Assembly (NCBI GenBank): GCA_002385475.1 | Contig: DGDO01000101.1 | Location: 1-13,789, forward strand | Direction: 5' to 3' | DNA length: 13,789 bases | From: Candidatus Sordicultor fermentans | GTDB lineage: Bacteria; Atribacterota; Atribacteria; Atribacterales; Caldatribacteriaceae | Part shown: piece by piece, positions 1-7,731 of the stretch | Layout: each line of letters begins with the position of its first letter | How positions within the stretch are numbered: position 1 is the first letter of the stretch | The notes under the pieces: model-generated | What the model was told of the DNA's origin: nothing | The model's input: only the letters and a program-made list of their open reading frames with translations | Database searches by the model: none | Made by a program: the position numbers and the translations under genes

Positions 1-495
1 TCAATACTCCTTTCTATGATATTTTAATTTAGTTGTCAGAAATGTCAAAAGAGGATACCCGATACCATAGGTAGCTACGGCTTCTCCTACCATAACATAA
101 AACACCGAGTAAAAATAAGGAACTTTAAACCAGAAAGAAAGGTACATAGATACACCAAATCCATTCACTAAAACAGGAGGTAAGGGCGCCAGAAAAGAAT
201 AAGGAACTCGAGATGTTAGGTATCCAGCTATAATGGTAAAAAGAGTTCCTAAAAAGAAGTCATAAAAACCTAAACCCCCGATTAAATTGGCTAAAAAACA
301 ACCTAAACCCAGACCCCAGATAGTTTCGGGAAAAAGAAAAGGTAGAACAGTCAAACACTCTGCAACTCTCACCTGAATGGGACCGTAGGAAAAAGAATAA
401 AAAGGGGGAAGAATGGTTAATAAAACATAAAGGGCAGCTATTAAAGCTGACCGAGAGATTTTCTTGATTTTTTCTCTGTCTTGACTTTTATCCAT
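1..495 (-). CDS. queT: QueT family (DUF988) membrane transporter
   Basis: A 164-residue integral membrane protein of the QueT family, thought to act as the substrate-binding (S) component of ECF-type importers for queuosine precursors such as preQ1. After a charged cytoplasmic head (about residues 1-14) come five or six hydrophobic segments between residues 15 and 155. The family's hallmark is visible: a GPIQ-R-xx-E-LTVLPF-PE block at 38-57, then a GxxxANLxGG turn near 66-74, and a GEAV-xxYxxGYPL segment near 137-149. The gene is complete, with ATG at 495 and TGA at 1-3. No convincing Shine-Dalgarno precedes the ATG. It stands alone here: no ECF ATPase or T component and no queuosine genes are in view, and the upstream gap does not show a preQ1 riboswitch. 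The family call is firm; the substrate is inferred from the family. Confidence 0.85.
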   Translation of the reverse strand: MDKSQDREKIKKISRSALIAALYVLLTILPPFYSFSYGPIQVRVAECLTVLPFLFPETIWGLGLGCFLANLIGGLGFYDFFLGTLFTIIAGYLTSRVPYSFLAPLPPVLVNGFGVSMYLSFWFKVPYFYSVFYVMVGEAVATYGIGYPLLTFLTTKLKYHRKEY

Positions 496-571
496 AAAGT
501 GATTTTATTATATATATTATATTAAATAAAGAAAGGATTTCGCATCAATATTATATAAATAGGTGAAAACC
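496..571. promoter_or_regulatory. Divergent A+T-rich intergenic region, probable promoters
   Basis: These 76 bases separate two divergently transcribed genes, so both promoters should lie here or reach slightly into the coding ends. The stretch is almost entirely A/T. On the minus strand a perfect TATAAT (521 down to 516) could be the -10 of the queT-like gene, but the best upstream TTGATG (548 down to 543) is 21 bases away, too far for a normal spacer. On the plus strand a TATAAA at 554-559 lies too close to the start codon to give a normal leader. Assignment of individual boxes is therefore weak. Confidence 0.4.
561..565 (+). promoter_or_regulatory. Ribosome binding site of the penicillin-binding protein
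   Basis: AGGTG lies six bases before the ATG at 572. The GTG at 563 is in the same frame but is part of this site and has no Shine-Dalgarno of its own, so the ATG at 572 is the preferred start. Confidence 0.65.
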
Positions 572-2482
572 ATGAAAAAGAAAAAAAACAGCTCTCCCTT
601 ATGGATTTTTCTCTCTGGTCTTTTAGCAGGGGGAGTGGTGTGGTTTTTACTCTTTGCTTTTGTCTTGAGTGATTTAAAAACAGTCTCCAATCAGTTGGAT
701 GATTTTTCTCCCCCTCTCACCACTCGTATATATGACATTGAGGGACGCCTTTTAGCAGAGCTTTTTACTGAAAACAGAGAATATGTTGAACTTTCTCATG
801 TCCCGGATTTATTAAAAAAAGCCTTTATTGCCAGTGAGGATCAGAATTTTTATCGTCACCCCGGTATAGACCCTGGAGGTATTATAAGAGCAGCTTTACA
901 AAACTTAATAAATATGGACATAGTAGAAGGGGCAAGCACCATAACTCAACAGCTTTCTCGAAATCTGTTTCTTTCCCATCAGCGGACCTGGAAAAGGAAA
1001 ATACAAGAGATGTTTTTAGCTTTTACCCTGGAAAAAAAATACACTAAAAATGAAATATTAGAAGCTTATCTCAACCAGATTTACTTTGGGCATGGTGCCT
1101 ACGGGGTAAAAGCTGCTGCTAGAATCTATTTTGGAAAAAACTTAGAAGAGCTCAACCTGGCAGAAATAGCCATGTTAACTGGAGTAGCTCGTTCTCCAGG
1201 AAATTTTTCCCCTTACGTAGATTTAGCTACTGCTCAGAGACAACAGAGAAGAGTGCTGAGGAGAATGAAAGAAATGAGGTTTATTTCCCAAGAACATTTA
1301 GAAGAAGCTCTCTCCACCCCTATAGTTCTTTCTGGACGGGAGAAAAATCGCTCCATTGCTCCTTACTTTGTAGATTACCTCCTTAAAGAATTGCAAAAAA
1401 GTTATGATGAAGAAACTATATTTGGTGGAGGGCTAAAAATATATACCACCATAGATTTAGACATTCAAAAAATAGCTAACCAGGCTTTAGAAGAAAGTGA
1501 ATATCAAGGAGCCATTCTGTGCATCGAACCTCAAACTGGCTACATCAAAGCTATGGTGGGAGGAAGAGATTATGACGAAAGCAAATTTAACCGGGCAGTG
1601 CAGGCTTACCGTCAGCCCGGCTCTACTTTCAAACCCTTTATCTATTCTGCTGCCCTAGATAGTGGTTTTACACCCAGTACAATTTTAGTAGACGAACCTC
1701 TAATTTTCCCCAATGGCTGGAAACCTCAAAACTATGAAAAAACTTTCAATGGCCCTATCACCTTAAGAGAAGCTTTAGAAAAATCAGTAAATATAATCGG
1801 CATAAAACTTCTCCAGGCTTCCGGAGTGGATAAAGTAATAAGTTATGCTCGTAAAATGGGAATCACAAGCGAACTTCGCCGAGATTTATCCCTAGCCTTA
1901 GGAACTTCAGAGGTAAATCTTTTAGAGCTAACCAATGCTTATTGCGCTTTTGCCAACAGAGGCCTGGTTCCTGAACCCATCGCCATTTTAAGGATAGAGA
2001 ATTTTTCCGGAGAAGTTCTCTATGAGGGTCAAAGGATTTTACGCAGAGCTCTATCAGAAGATACTGCCTACATCATGGCTCGTCTCCTGCAAGGAGTAAT
2101 AGAGCGAGGGACAGCAAAAGCGGCCAGAATAGACCGGCCAGCAGGAGGCAAAACTGGAAGTACTGAAGATTTCATTGATGCCTGGTTTGTGGGTTTTACT
2201 CCTGATTTAGTCTGCGGAATATATCTAGGTAACGATGACCGCACTCCCTTAGGTCCTCGAAAAACCGGAGGAGTAATAGCTGCTCCCTTGTTTTCTAAGA
2301 TAATGAAGGAGGCTCACAAAGATATTCCGGTTCATGATTTTTACCCTTCTCCGGGAGTAAGAGAAGTCAATGTGTGCATGAGAAGCGGGAAGTTACCATC
2401 CCCTGGTTGCAATACAGTTACTGTTCCTTTTAAAGCGGGAACAGAACCCAGAGAATGGTGTAGCGGGTGTACAGGAGATTAA
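572..2482 (+). CDS. Class A penicillin-binding protein (PBP1A family)
   Basis: A bifunctional peptidoglycan synthase that polymerises lipid II (glycosyltransferase family 51) and cross-links the stem peptides (transpeptidase), anchored in the cytoplasmic membrane with its catalytic domains outside. Counting from ATG 572 (636 residues): a Lys-rich head, one membrane anchor at about 9-32, and the glycosyltransferase at about 50-220. That domain has the catalytic Glu89 in an EDxNFYxHxGxD block, GASTITQQ at 120-127, and an RKIxE-xxxAxxLE-xxYxKxEILExYLN block. The transpeptidase spans about 310-580, with STFK (nucleophile Ser351, Lys354), SVN at 405-407 and KTGS at 527-530. The tail carries four cysteines at 602, 613, 630 and 633, a pattern seen in other PBP1A tails. 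All catalytic motifs are intact and the length is normal. A GTG at 563 is an alternative start. The gene is monocistronic, divergent from queT, and its stop overlaps that of mutS2. Confidence 0.95.
   Translation: MKKKKNSSPLWIFLSGLLAGGVVWFLLFAFVLSDLKTVSNQLDDFSPPLTTRIYDIEGRLLAELFTENREYVELSHVPDLLKKAFIASEDQNFYRHPGIDPGGIIRAALQNLINMDIVEGASTITQQLSRNLFLSHQRTWKRKIQEMFLAFTLEKKYTKNEILEAYLNQIYFGHGAYGVKAAARIYFGKNLEELNLAEIAMLTGVARSPGNFSPYVDLATAQRQQRRVLRRMKEMRFISQEHLEEALSTPIVLSGREKNRSIAPYFVDYLLKELQKSYDEETIFGGGLKIYTTIDLDIQKIANQALEESEYQGAILCIEPQTGYIKAMVGGRDYDESKFNRAVQAYRQPGSTFKPFIYSAALDSGFTPSTILVDEPLIFPNGWKPQNYEKTFNGPITLREALEKSVNIIGIKLLQASGVDKVISYARKMGITSELRRDLSLALGTSEVNLLELTNAYCAFANRGLVPEPIAILRIENFSGEVLYEGQRILRRALSEDTAYIMARLLQGVIERGTAKAARIDRPAGGKTGSTEDFIDAWFVGFTPDLVCGIYLGNDDRTPLGPRKTGGVIAAPLFSKIMKEAHKDIPVHDFYPSPGVREVNVCMRSGKLPSPGCNTVTVPFKAGTEPREWCSGCTGD
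2479..2482. other. TTAA stop-codon overlap of convergent genes
   Basis: The palindrome TTAA provides TAA on the plus strand (2480-2482, penicillin-binding protein) and TAA on the minus strand (2481 down to 2479, mutS2). There is no intergenic space and no hairpin with a T-run at the junction, so transcription from either side must end inside the opposite gene. Confidence 0.9.
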
Positions 2483-4839
2483 GATTTAAAGGTAACTACG
2501 GTAACTCCAACTCCTCCTTCTTCTGGATACCCCAAACGGAAGCTTTCCACATAGGGGTGGTCGCGTAAAAACTGATGAGTGACTTCACGGAGAACCCCCT
2601 CCCCTTTTCCATGAATTATATGAACAGTCTGGAATCCAGCGAGAATTACCTGGTCAAAATATCGCTCTAACTCCTCCCGGGCCTCCTCCCGACTGAGCGC
2701 TCTTATGTCTACCTGGTTTTTAACCCGGGGCAAGGGGGAATAATTAATAGCCGTGGAGGAAGAGAAATCATTTTCTTCATTTTCTTCTTTTTCCATTTTC
2801 TCAAGGTGAGAAAAAGAAGTTTTAACCTTTCTTCCTTCTACTTCCACCAGCGCCTCTTTCTTTTTGAAATCCAGAGAAATAATTTTACCGGTTTGCCTGA
2901 GAAAATCTATTGTGGCTATTTCTCCCTCCTGCCAGTTTTCCTCAGGAGAAGAAACCATTGCATCTCCAGCTAATTCTTCCCACCGCTTTTCCTCTTCTCT
3001 CAAACGCTTTCTTAACTTTTGATATTCTTCCTGGTTCAGTCTTTCTTCTTTCCTCAGCTTTCCTACCAGCTGGGATATTTCTCTCCGGGTCTTTCGAAGA
3101 TAGTCAGCAAACTCTTCTCTTTCCTCTCTTTCTATTTTCTCCCTTTTCTTCTCCAGTTCTTTTTCTTTCCGCCTCAATTCTTCCTCTTTCCGGGAAAGCT
3201 CTCTTAACTTACTTTCATACTCCTCTACTAATCTATTCAAATCCTCCCGGCGCTGGGAGAGAGAAAGAAGAAGCTGGTTGAATTCCCATTCTTTTTTATC
3301 TACGATAGTGAGAGCAGTTTGAATTATTTCCGGAGGAATACCCACTCTTTCGGCAATATGAATTCCATAGCTGGGGCCAATTTCTCCCACCACCAGCTGA
3401 TAAGTAGGCTCTAAAGTTTGAGGATCGAACGCCAGAGATGCCGGGACAGCCTCCTCTTCTCGAAAAGCATATTGTTTCACTGCAGGAAGATGAGTGGTCA
3501 CGAGAGTGGTAATCCCTCTTTTCTGGAGATACTGAAGAATAGCTATAGCCAGAGCAGAACCTTCCGCCGGGTCTGTTCCTCCTCCCAATTCATCAATTAA
3601 AAACAGTGCCGGACTCTCGGCTTCCTGTAGCGCTTTTTTTAAGCTACTCAAACGATAGGTAAAAGTGCTTAATTCGTTTTCCAGGTCTTGATGGTCACCG
3701 ATATCTACAAAAAGGTAATTATAAAGAGGAAGAGATGAGCCTTCCTCTAAAGGCGGGGGAATGCCACAGAAAGTCAGGAAAACTATCAAAGCCACGCTTT
3801 TCAAAAGAACTGTTTTGCCTCCAGCATTAGGCCCGCTTATCACTAAAATAGATTTATCCGGAGATAATTCCAAATCAAAAGGAACCGCTTTTTCTCCCAG
3901 TAAAGGATGGTGACCCCCACGAATTATCAGCCTTTCCCCCCACTGAGGTACTCTCCCTCTCCACGAGTTACCCAAATTAGCTTTAGCTTGCAATAAATCC
4001 AGATAGACTAAAGTCTCATAAGTCTCCTTTATTTCTTCCAAAAAAGGGCGAAGCTCAGCAGTTAACTCACGGAGTAAACGAGCTATTTCCTCTTCTTCCT
4101 GCAACCGATTCAATTCCAGTTCGTTGTCCAGTTCCAGAATCCTAGCTGGCTCGATGAAAACCGTTGAGCCACTGGAAGAATGATCTATTATCAAACCATC
4201 TATAGCATTGCGATACTGAATTTTCAAAGGAATGACGTACCGTCCCCGTCTCTGGGTGTAAATCCTATCTTGAAGAAGAGGAGCCAGTTGAGAGCTGTTA
4301 AGCATTTCTTCTAATTCTTTCACAATCCTGTTCTGAAGAAATTTTATTCTCTTCCTCAGCTCCCAGAGTCTGTCGCTCGCCGTATCTAAAATATAGCCCT
4401 CTTTAGAAATAACTTTCTCCATCTTCTTTACCAGAGGACGAAAATCTTTTATTCTGTCAAAGTGTGGAGAAAGGGAAGGATATTTCTCCTTTATTTTTCG
4501 CTCTTTTGCTTCTCCCCGAATTTCCAGACTCAATCGGAAAAAATGCAAGATTTCTATTAAATTTTCCAGACTGAGGGAGGCATCCACCACTTCTATCCGG
4601 GGAAAAAGAGAACGAAGGTCGGGCAACCCTCGAAGACTCAGAGACCCATCAAATTGAACCATATCCAGGGCTTCTCGGGCTTCCTGGGTTTTAAGATGAA
4701 CCTCCTCAGGAGAAAAAGGAGTAATAGAACGAGCCATCTCCTTAGCAGGAGAAGAAGAGCAAAAAGACACCAGGCGCTCCACGATTCTGTCAAAATCAAA
4801 AGTTTCTAAAACCAGAGGAGAAAGCTCTATAATACCCAT
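2479..4839 (-). CDS. mutS2: Endonuclease MutS2 (MutS-type ATPase with Smr domain)
   Basis: A DNA-binding ATPase and nuclease of the MutS2 family, linked elsewhere to suppression of homologous recombination and to splitting collided ribosomes. It is 786 residues from the chosen start. The MutS2 core and clamp region occupies about 1-320. The MutS ATPase follows, with Walker A GPNAGGKT at 336-343, Walker B LFLIDE at 412-417, the GGGTDPxEG signature just after it, and a TTH switch at 448-450. A long Glu/Lys/Arg-rich coiled coil runs over about 520-625, then a small beta-rich segment at about 635-680. The C-terminal Smr nuclease domain is at about 709-786, with a VDIR motif and HGKGEGVLR at 743-751. 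There is no mismatch-recognition N-domain, as expected for MutS2. The ATG at 4839 has an AAGGA site five bases upstream and fits the family N-terminus; an in-frame ATG at 4899 lacks one. The gene overlaps the end of cvpA by 13 bases. Confidence 0.95.
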   Translation of the reverse strand: MGIIELSPLVLETFDFDRIVERLVSFCSSSPAKEMARSITPFSPEEVHLKTQEAREALDMVQFDGSLSLRGLPDLRSLFPRIEVVDASLSLENLIEILHFFRLSLEIRGEAKERKIKEKYPSLSPHFDRIKDFRPLVKKMEKVISKEGYILDTASDRLWELRKRIKFLQNRIVKELEEMLNSSQLAPLLQDRIYTQRRGRYVIPLKIQYRNAIDGLIIDHSSSGSTVFIEPARILELDNELELNRLQEEEEIARLLRELTAELRPFLEEIKETYETLVYLDLLQAKANLGNSWRGRVPQWGERLIIRGGHHPLLGEKAVPFDLELSPDKSILVISGPNAGGKTVLLKSVALIVFLTFCGIPPPLEEGSSLPLYNYLFVDIGDHQDLENELSTFTYRLSSLKKALQEAESPALFLIDELGGGTDPAEGSALAIAILQYLQKRGITTLVTTHLPAVKQYAFREEEAVPASLAFDPQTLEPTYQLVVGEIGPSYGIHIAERVGIPPEIIQTALTIVDKKEWEFNQLLLSLSQRREDLNRLVEEYESKLRELSRKEEELRRKEKELEKKREKIEREEREEFADYLRKTRREISQLVGKLRKEERLNQEEYQKLRKRLREEEKRWEELAGDAMVSSPEENWQEGEIATIDFLRQTGKIISLDFKKKEALVEVEGRKVKTSFSHLEKMEKEENEENDFSSSTAINYSPLPRVKNQVDIRALSREEAREELERYFDQVILAGFQTVHIIHGKGEGVLREVTHQFLRDHPYVESFRLGYPEEGGVGVTVVTFKS

Positions 4840-5366
4840 CCTATTCCTTTTTGAAGAATTCCCTGTAAAAATTGGAGATGAGGAACTTGTAATACCCATT
4901 CATAAACATAAATAAACAGAGGTTGAATTAATCGGAGATAAAGAGAAGAACGATAAACAGATTGATTAACCATGGGGAAAAAGGACAGATTGAGGATAAA
5001 AAGGGTGAGAAGCAAAACCCACAAGATTCCTTTCGCTATTCCTGCAAACGAGCCCAGAATTGAATCTACCCAGGTTATATCCAGTTTTTCAAACACTTTT
5101 CGGAATCGCACCCCTGCCCAGGAAGAAACCAGAACCAGCGGCAGGAAAAGTAGCAAAAAACCCAGAGGAGAGAACCAGACATAATACTTACCAGATAAAT
5201 GAGCAAAAAAACCACCTATTGCAGGATAATACTGTAAACCTATCACCAGGCCACCCAGGAAACCCACCAATCCCAGAGACTCTTTGCTAAAACCCCTAAA
5301 AGCACTCCTTATAATATTGATACCCAGTATTACCAGGCCTAAGATGGAATACCAATCTATGGTCAA
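4827..5366 (-). CDS. cvpA: CvpA family membrane protein
   Basis: A 179-residue membrane protein of the CvpA/colicin V production family, whose biochemical role is poorly understood. It has four predicted hydrophobic segments at about 5-19, 31-54, 63-86 and 104-128. The family's RGxxxE motif follows the first helix (Arg24 to Glu29), and a DSILGxxxGxxKGIL motif lies at 101-115. The start is TTG, overlapping the pheT stop as TTGA; a GGGAGGA at 5385 down to 5379 lies 13 bases upstream, rather far, so translational coupling to pheT is likely. No ATG or GTG near the N-terminus is in frame. The mutS2 start lies inside its 3' end. The cvpA-mutS2 neighbourhood is also seen in Firmicutes, which supports the call beyond the low-complexity hydrophobic sequence. 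Confidence 0.82.
   Translation of the reverse strand: MTIDWYSILGLVILGINIIRSAFRGFSKESLGLVGFLGGLVIGLQYYPAIGGFFAHLSGKYYVWFSPLGFLLLFLPLVLVSSWAGVRFRKVFEKLDITWVDSILGSFAGIAKGILWVLLLTLFILNLSFFPMVNQSVYRSSLYLRLIQPLFIYVYEWVLQVPHLQFLQGILQKGIGWVL
4845..4849 (-). promoter_or_regulatory. Ribosome binding site of mutS2
   Basis: AAGGA on the minus strand, five bases before the ATG at 4839 and inside the 3' end of cvpA. It decides for the shorter reading of MutS2 over the in-frame ATG at 4899, which would add 20 residues unlike the family. Confidence 0.75.
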
Positions 5367-7714
5367 AAATTCAAAAGTTCCTCCCGCAAAAGTAGACCTC
5401 TTTTTTCTTTGAGGTCTGCTTTAATTTTTTGCACCCATCCATCCACTTCCTCGTCATTCAAAGTTCTCTCCGGGGAACGGAAAGTAACCCGAAAAGAAAA
5501 GTTCTTCTTACCCTGAGGAACATTCCCTCCCTGAAAAAGGTCAAAAAGCTCTATGCTTTCCACCTCCATCTTTTCCCGGGACACAGTGCGCCTCACCATT
5601 TCTTCTATTTCTCCCCACTTTGTTGCCTCATCTACCAGAATAGAGACATCCCGGGCTACAGAGGGAAAAGTAACCACTTCTTTTAACTGGAAAGCTTTTT
5701 CCTCTCCTGTGGTTAATAAATCCAGATCAAATTCTGCTACATATATTGTACCCCAAAATCCCAGTTCTCGAATAAAGGAAGGGGATAAAAGGCCTCCTCT
5801 TCCTGCTTCTTTACCGGAAACTTCTACCCGGAAAGAGCAAGAAGGTTCCAAAGCTAATCCTCCACCACTCTCAAAACGGACTTCTCCCCGGTCAAAACCA
5901 GCTATTTCCAGAAGTTCCTCTATTAACCCTTTCAGCAAAAAAATGTCTACCTCTCCATTTTTGTGCCACAGAGGAGGCAATGAATAACCGGTTAAAGCCA
6001 TAAACAATCTTTTCTCTTCTTGAAAAGGAGTATTTAATCCTCTTCGAAACACTTTTCCTATTTCGAATAATCCCCAGTCATTTCTCCCTCGAGTAACGTT
6101 AATTTTTAGAACCTCCAGCGCAGACAAAAGGAGACAGGGACGGAGATAAGATTGCTCTTGAGAAAGGGGATTCTTTATATCTACCTGCTCTTCTTTCGCC
6201 CCCCATAGCTCTACCAGCCCGGGACTGATCAGAGGAAAACTTACTATCTCTTTCAAACCCTTATCTACTAAGTGTCTCCTCAGTTTTTCTTCTTTAAGAG
6301 TGTTACTATTCTGGTTCCCGGGGTCAAAAGAAAATTGGGGAAGACGAGAGATAATTTTATCATAGCCATGTATCCGACCTACTTCTTCGGCAATATCTAC
6401 AGGAAGATAGATATCACTCCGCCAGCTGGGAACCTTAGCTCGAATTGTTTCCTCTCCAGGAAGAGATTTTACCTCAAAACCCAGCCCGGCCAGAATTTTT
6501 ATTATTTCTTCCTTTTTTATAGAACAACCCAGAGTCTTTTCTATCTCCTCCGGGGAAAAAGTCACTTCCCTTTCTTCCCGGGGAGGAGTGCCTGCTATAA
6601 ACCAGCCTGAAGCAGGTTCTCCATCTTTTCCCAGAAGCTGAAGCACCCGACCAGAAGCATAAGTTACTCTCTCCGGGTCTACTCCTCGCTCAAAACGAGC
6701 GGAAGCCTCAGTCCTCAACCCCAGAGCTTTAGCTGTTTTTCTCACTGCCACCCGGTCAAAAATTGCCGCTTCCAGAAACACTTCTGAGGTAAAAGAAGTA
6801 ATTTCGCTCTCTTTCCCTCCCATTACTCCCGCCAAACCTATGGGGCGCTCCGCATCTGCTATCACCAGCATCCCTGAAGATAGCTCTCTCTCTATCCCGT
6901 CAAGAGTGATTAATTTCTCTCCCTCTCTTGCTCTTCTCACCACTACTTTTTGCCCTTTAATAACTGAGGCATCAAAAGCATGTAAAGGCTGGCCAACCTC
7001 CATCATCACCAGGTTGGTGAAATCTACCACATTATTGACCGGCCTCAAACCCAGAAAACAAAGTTCTTTTATAACCCACCAAGGGGAAGGCCGAACAGTA
7101 AGCCGCCTTATGTATTTCCCGGTGTAATAAGGACAGAGGTCCGGCGCCTGGTTTTCCAGGCTGAAATCGGAAAGAGCATCGGCTTCCTCGTAGCTAACCG
7201 GAGGAATCTGCCACTTTAAACCCAGTTTTGCCCCCACCTCTCGAGCTAAACCTAAAGAAGAAAGGCAATCTCCCCGGTTGGCTGTGACTTCTACATCCAG
7301 AACTATATCATCACCTAAAAGAAGAGAGGAAACTTCTTCCCCTTCTTCTGCGGGAAAAGGAAGAGTAACCAGAAAATCTATTATTTCTTCCTTTTTCTCT
7401 CCTCCCCCGGGTAAAAAACGGGGCGTTTCTTCTTCCATACCCACTATTATTTTACTTCCTTCTTCAGGCATCCCCCAGTTATTTACTTTTACTCTCCAGA
7501 CCTGTCCTCGAAAATGAATTTCTCCTTCTGAATAAAGCATCCCTTTTTCTATTCTTCCTAAAGTGGCCACCACGAGGGGAAAGGGAAACAGTTCCTCCCT
7601 CCTCCAGATTTTCTCCACTACTAACCCTTGCTCGGTAAGAAGAGGAGCTAATTCTTCCTGAGGTATATCTAAATCAGGTAAAAACTTTTTTAGAATATTA
7701 TAGGAAATTCTCAT
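5363..7714 (-). CDS. pheT: Phenylalanyl-tRNA synthetase beta subunit
   Basis: The beta subunit of the alpha2-beta2 enzyme that charges tRNA-Phe in the cytoplasm; it carries the editing and anticodon-binding parts. It is 783 residues. After the N-terminal helix region comes a tRNA-binding (EMAP II-like) segment at about 46-135 that is short and lacks the usual HPNADKL, IVCGAPN and GMLCS motifs. DIVLDVEVTANRGDCL at 136-151 matches the family's TPNRPDCLS block in relaxed form. The B3/B4 editing domain spans about 195-365 with strong motifs (RPVNNVVDFTN, GQPLHAFD, GLRTEASARFERGVDPERV), B5 about 383-455, the catalytic-like module about 465-665 and the ferredoxin-fold anticodon-binding domain about 678-780. 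The ATG start has an AGGTGAGG upstream at the end of pheS, 17 bases away. The stop overlaps the cvpA TTG. Confidence 0.95.
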   Translation of the reverse strand: MRISYNILKKFLPDLDIPQEELAPLLTEQGLVVEKIWRREELFPFPLVVATLGRIEKGMLYSEGEIHFRGQVWRVKVNNWGMPEEGSKIIVGMEEETPRFLPGGGEKKEEIIDFLVTLPFPAEEGEEVSSLLLGDDIVLDVEVTANRGDCLSSLGLAREVGAKLGLKWQIPPVSYEEADALSDFSLENQAPDLCPYYTGKYIRRLTVRPSPWWVIKELCFLGLRPVNNVVDFTNLVMMEVGQPLHAFDASVIKGQKVVVRRAREGEKLITLDGIERELSSGMLVIADAERPIGLAGVMGGKESEITSFTSEVFLEAAIFDRVAVRKTAKALGLRTEASARFERGVDPERVTYASGRVLQLLGKDGEPASGWFIAGTPPREEREVTFSPEEIEKTLGCSIKKEEIIKILAGLGFEVKSLPGEETIRAKVPSWRSDIYLPVDIAEEVGRIHGYDKIISRLPQFSFDPGNQNSNTLKEEKLRRHLVDKGLKEIVSFPLISPGLVELWGAKEEQVDIKNPLSQEQSYLRPCLLLSALEVLKINVTRGRNDWGLFEIGKVFRRGLNTPFQEEKRLFMALTGYSLPPLWHKNGEVDIFLLKGLIEELLEIAGFDRGEVRFESGGGLALEPSCSFRVEVSGKEAGRGGLLSPSFIRELGFWGTIYVAEFDLDLLTTGEEKAFQLKEVVTFPSVARDVSILVDEATKWGEIEEMVRRTVSREKMEVESIELFDLFQGGNVPQGKKNFSFRVTFRSPERTLNDEEVDGWVQKIKADLKEKRGLLLREELLNF

Positions 7715-7731
7715 ACGGATATTGGCCTCAC

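Noticed and set aside
496..571. Riboswitch upstream of queT or the penicillin-binding protein
   Set aside because: The gap is too short and A/T-rich, with no paired stem that I can draw.
2910..3281. Open frames on the plus strand inside mutS2, including a hydrophobic, Phe/Leu-rich 123-codon frame
   Set aside because: They are the antisense of the Glu/Lys/Arg-rich coiled coil of MutS2, whose polypurine coding strand reads as Phe/Leu/Ser on the other strand. No ribosome binding site or family resemblance.
4840..4899. Longer MutS2 reading from ATG 4899
   Set aside because: No ribosome binding site, 20 extra residues unlike the family, and deep overlap with cvpA. The two ATGs share a similar ATGGGTATTA context, which looks coincidental.
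5553..5987. 144-codon plus-strand open frame inside pheT
   Set aside because: Antisense shadow of a well-conserved gene; Ser/Pro/Thr-rich composition with no recognisable motif.
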